A DNA stretch of 64,000 nt from Pseudomonas chlororaphis (GTDB lineage Bacteria; Pseudomonadota; Gammaproteobacteria; Pseudomonadales; Pseudomonadaceae): NCBI RefSeq assembly GCF_001921865.1, contig NZ_MSCT01000006.1, positions 62,001 through 126,000 of the forward strand, in the 5' to 3' direction. Every line of letters starts with the position of its first letter. The stretch's first letter is position 1. Positions 63,393 to 64,000 of the stretch are shown one piece after another. Both the position numbers and the translations under genes were made by a program. The notes under the pieces were generated by a model that was not told the DNA's origin, made no database searches, and saw only the letters and a program-made list of their open reading frames with translations.

Positions 63393-64000
63393 TCAACCCG
63401 CCACCAGTACCCGGATCGCTTCCAGGCGCAGCGCCGCTTTCTCAAGCATGGCCAGGCCTTGTTCGCGTTGTTGACGCAGGGCCACCAGTTCGCTGTCGCG
63501 TACGCTTGGGTTGACCGCTTGCAACGCGGTCAGGCGCGCCAGTTCCTCGTCGGTGTCGGCGGCCAGGCGGCGTTGCGCCTCGGCCACGCGTTCGGCGTGA
63601 CGCGGGGCGATCTTGGCTTCGCCGGCGTTGATCTTCGGCGTCAGCTGGTCGCGCTGGGCCTGGATGAACTTGTTGGCGCTGGCCCGCGGTACGCTTTCCA
63701 GCTGATCGTTGAGGGTCTCGAACGCAACCCGCGCCGACAGGTCGTTGCCGTTGGCGTCGAGCAGGCAGCGCAGGGCGGCCGGCGGCAGGTAGCGGCCCAG
63801 TTGCAGCGAACGCGGGGCGACCACTTCGCTGACGTACAGCAGCTCCAGCAACACGGTGCCGGGTTTCAGCGCCTTGTTCTTGATCAGCGCCACGGCGGTG
63901 TTGCCCATCGAGCCAGACAGCACCAGGTCCATGCCGCCCTGCACCATCGGGTGTTCCCAGGTGATGAACTGCATGTCTTCGCGGGACAGCGCCTGGTTGC
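63393..64000 (-). CDS. rapA: RNA polymerase-associated protein RapA, C-terminal part
   Basis: The gene runs off the right edge of the window; about 202 C-terminal residues are visible. They include [31 protein letters not shown], the RapA C-terminal domain sequence, and [16 protein letters not shown]. RapA (HepA) is a Swi2/Snf2 ATPase that recycles RNA polymerase. The Swi2/Snf2 motor is outside the window, so it cannot be checked. It ends [12 protein letters not shown], the typical terminus. Confidence 0.93.
   Translation of the reverse strand, partial: NQALSREDMQFITWEHPMVQGGMDLVLSGSMGNTAVALIKNKALKPGTVLLELLYVSEVVAPRSLQLGRYLPPAALRCLLDANGNDLSARVAFETLNDQLESVPRASANKFIQAQRDQLTPKINAGEAKIAPRHAERVAEAQRRLAADTDEELARLTALQAVNPSVRDSELVALRQQREQGLAMLEKAALRLEAIRVLVAG

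Overview
The window is about 64 kb of GC-rich (roughly 62-63 % by eye) chromosomal DNA from a Pseudomonas of the P. fluorescens group. Three things support this. Gene blocks follow P. aeruginosa PAO1 order: kup / A-PG hydrolase / mprF / dinB / proS, quiP / GST / YchJ / OmpA / dinG / pdxH / slyB-like, and braCDEFG followed by a DUF2288 gene. REP elements of the TGTAGGAGCGAGCTTGCTCGCGA type, typical of this group, sit between genes. The protein sequences are characteristically pseudomonad. No transposase, prophage, integrase or CRISPR array was seen; this is core chromosome with a few accessory genes.

Layout. 1-6.8 kb: 3' end of kup, a lipid-modifying pair (mprF and its periplasmic hydrolase), two tandem initiator tRNAs and a LexA-controlled dinB. 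6.8-15.8 kb: a lipoprotein, proS, ampG, an alkyltransferase-like protein, a DUF481 outer membrane protein, a MORN-repeat periplasmic protein, a cold-shock gene, dcd and a small proline-rich protein. 15.8-20.1 kb: a basic/polar amino-acid ABC importer operon that includes a desuccinylase-like hydrolase. 20.3-29.6 kb: quiP, GST, an isochorismatase-fold protein with Ser in place of the catalytic Cys, two SEC-C proteins, a LEA14-like lipoprotein, two tandem OmpA/TSP3 lipoproteins, a collagen-like protein and a CopD-family protein. 29.6-38.6 kb: dinG, an agarase-like glycosidase, a serine hydrolase, a third OmpA lipoprotein with a histone-H1-like tail, pdxH and a glycine-zipper lipoprotein. 38.6-46.7 kb: nhaA, a PLP enzyme of sulfur metabolism, a flavoprotein, a lipoprotein, an acyltransferase, and a divergent SDR/LysR pair.

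46.8-49.3 kb is a complete four-gene bufferin-type RiPP operon: DUF2282 precursor, DUF692 MNIO enzyme, DUF2063 partner and DoxX membrane protein. It should make a thiooxazole-bearing, copper-binding periplasmic peptide. 49.4-55.4 kb carries a duplicated repeat block, the branched-chain amino-acid importer braCDEFG and a DUF2288 gene. 55.7-57.9 kb encodes a stand-alone 727-residue chromosomal tubulin/FtsZ-superfamily protein with a GGGTGSG signature, the least-explained gene here. The window ends with a 3-hydroxyisobutyrate-dehydrogenase-family enzyme convergently overlapping a MHYT-GGDEF-EAL protein, a YkgJ cysteine-cluster protein, an MFS transporter and the 3' part of rapA.

The strongest candidates for follow-up are the tubulin-like gene and the bufferin operon. 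After them come the Ser-for-Cys isochorismatase paralogue, the collagen-like protein, the agarase-like enzyme and the REPIN structures. All calls rest on reading the sequence; no database search was run.
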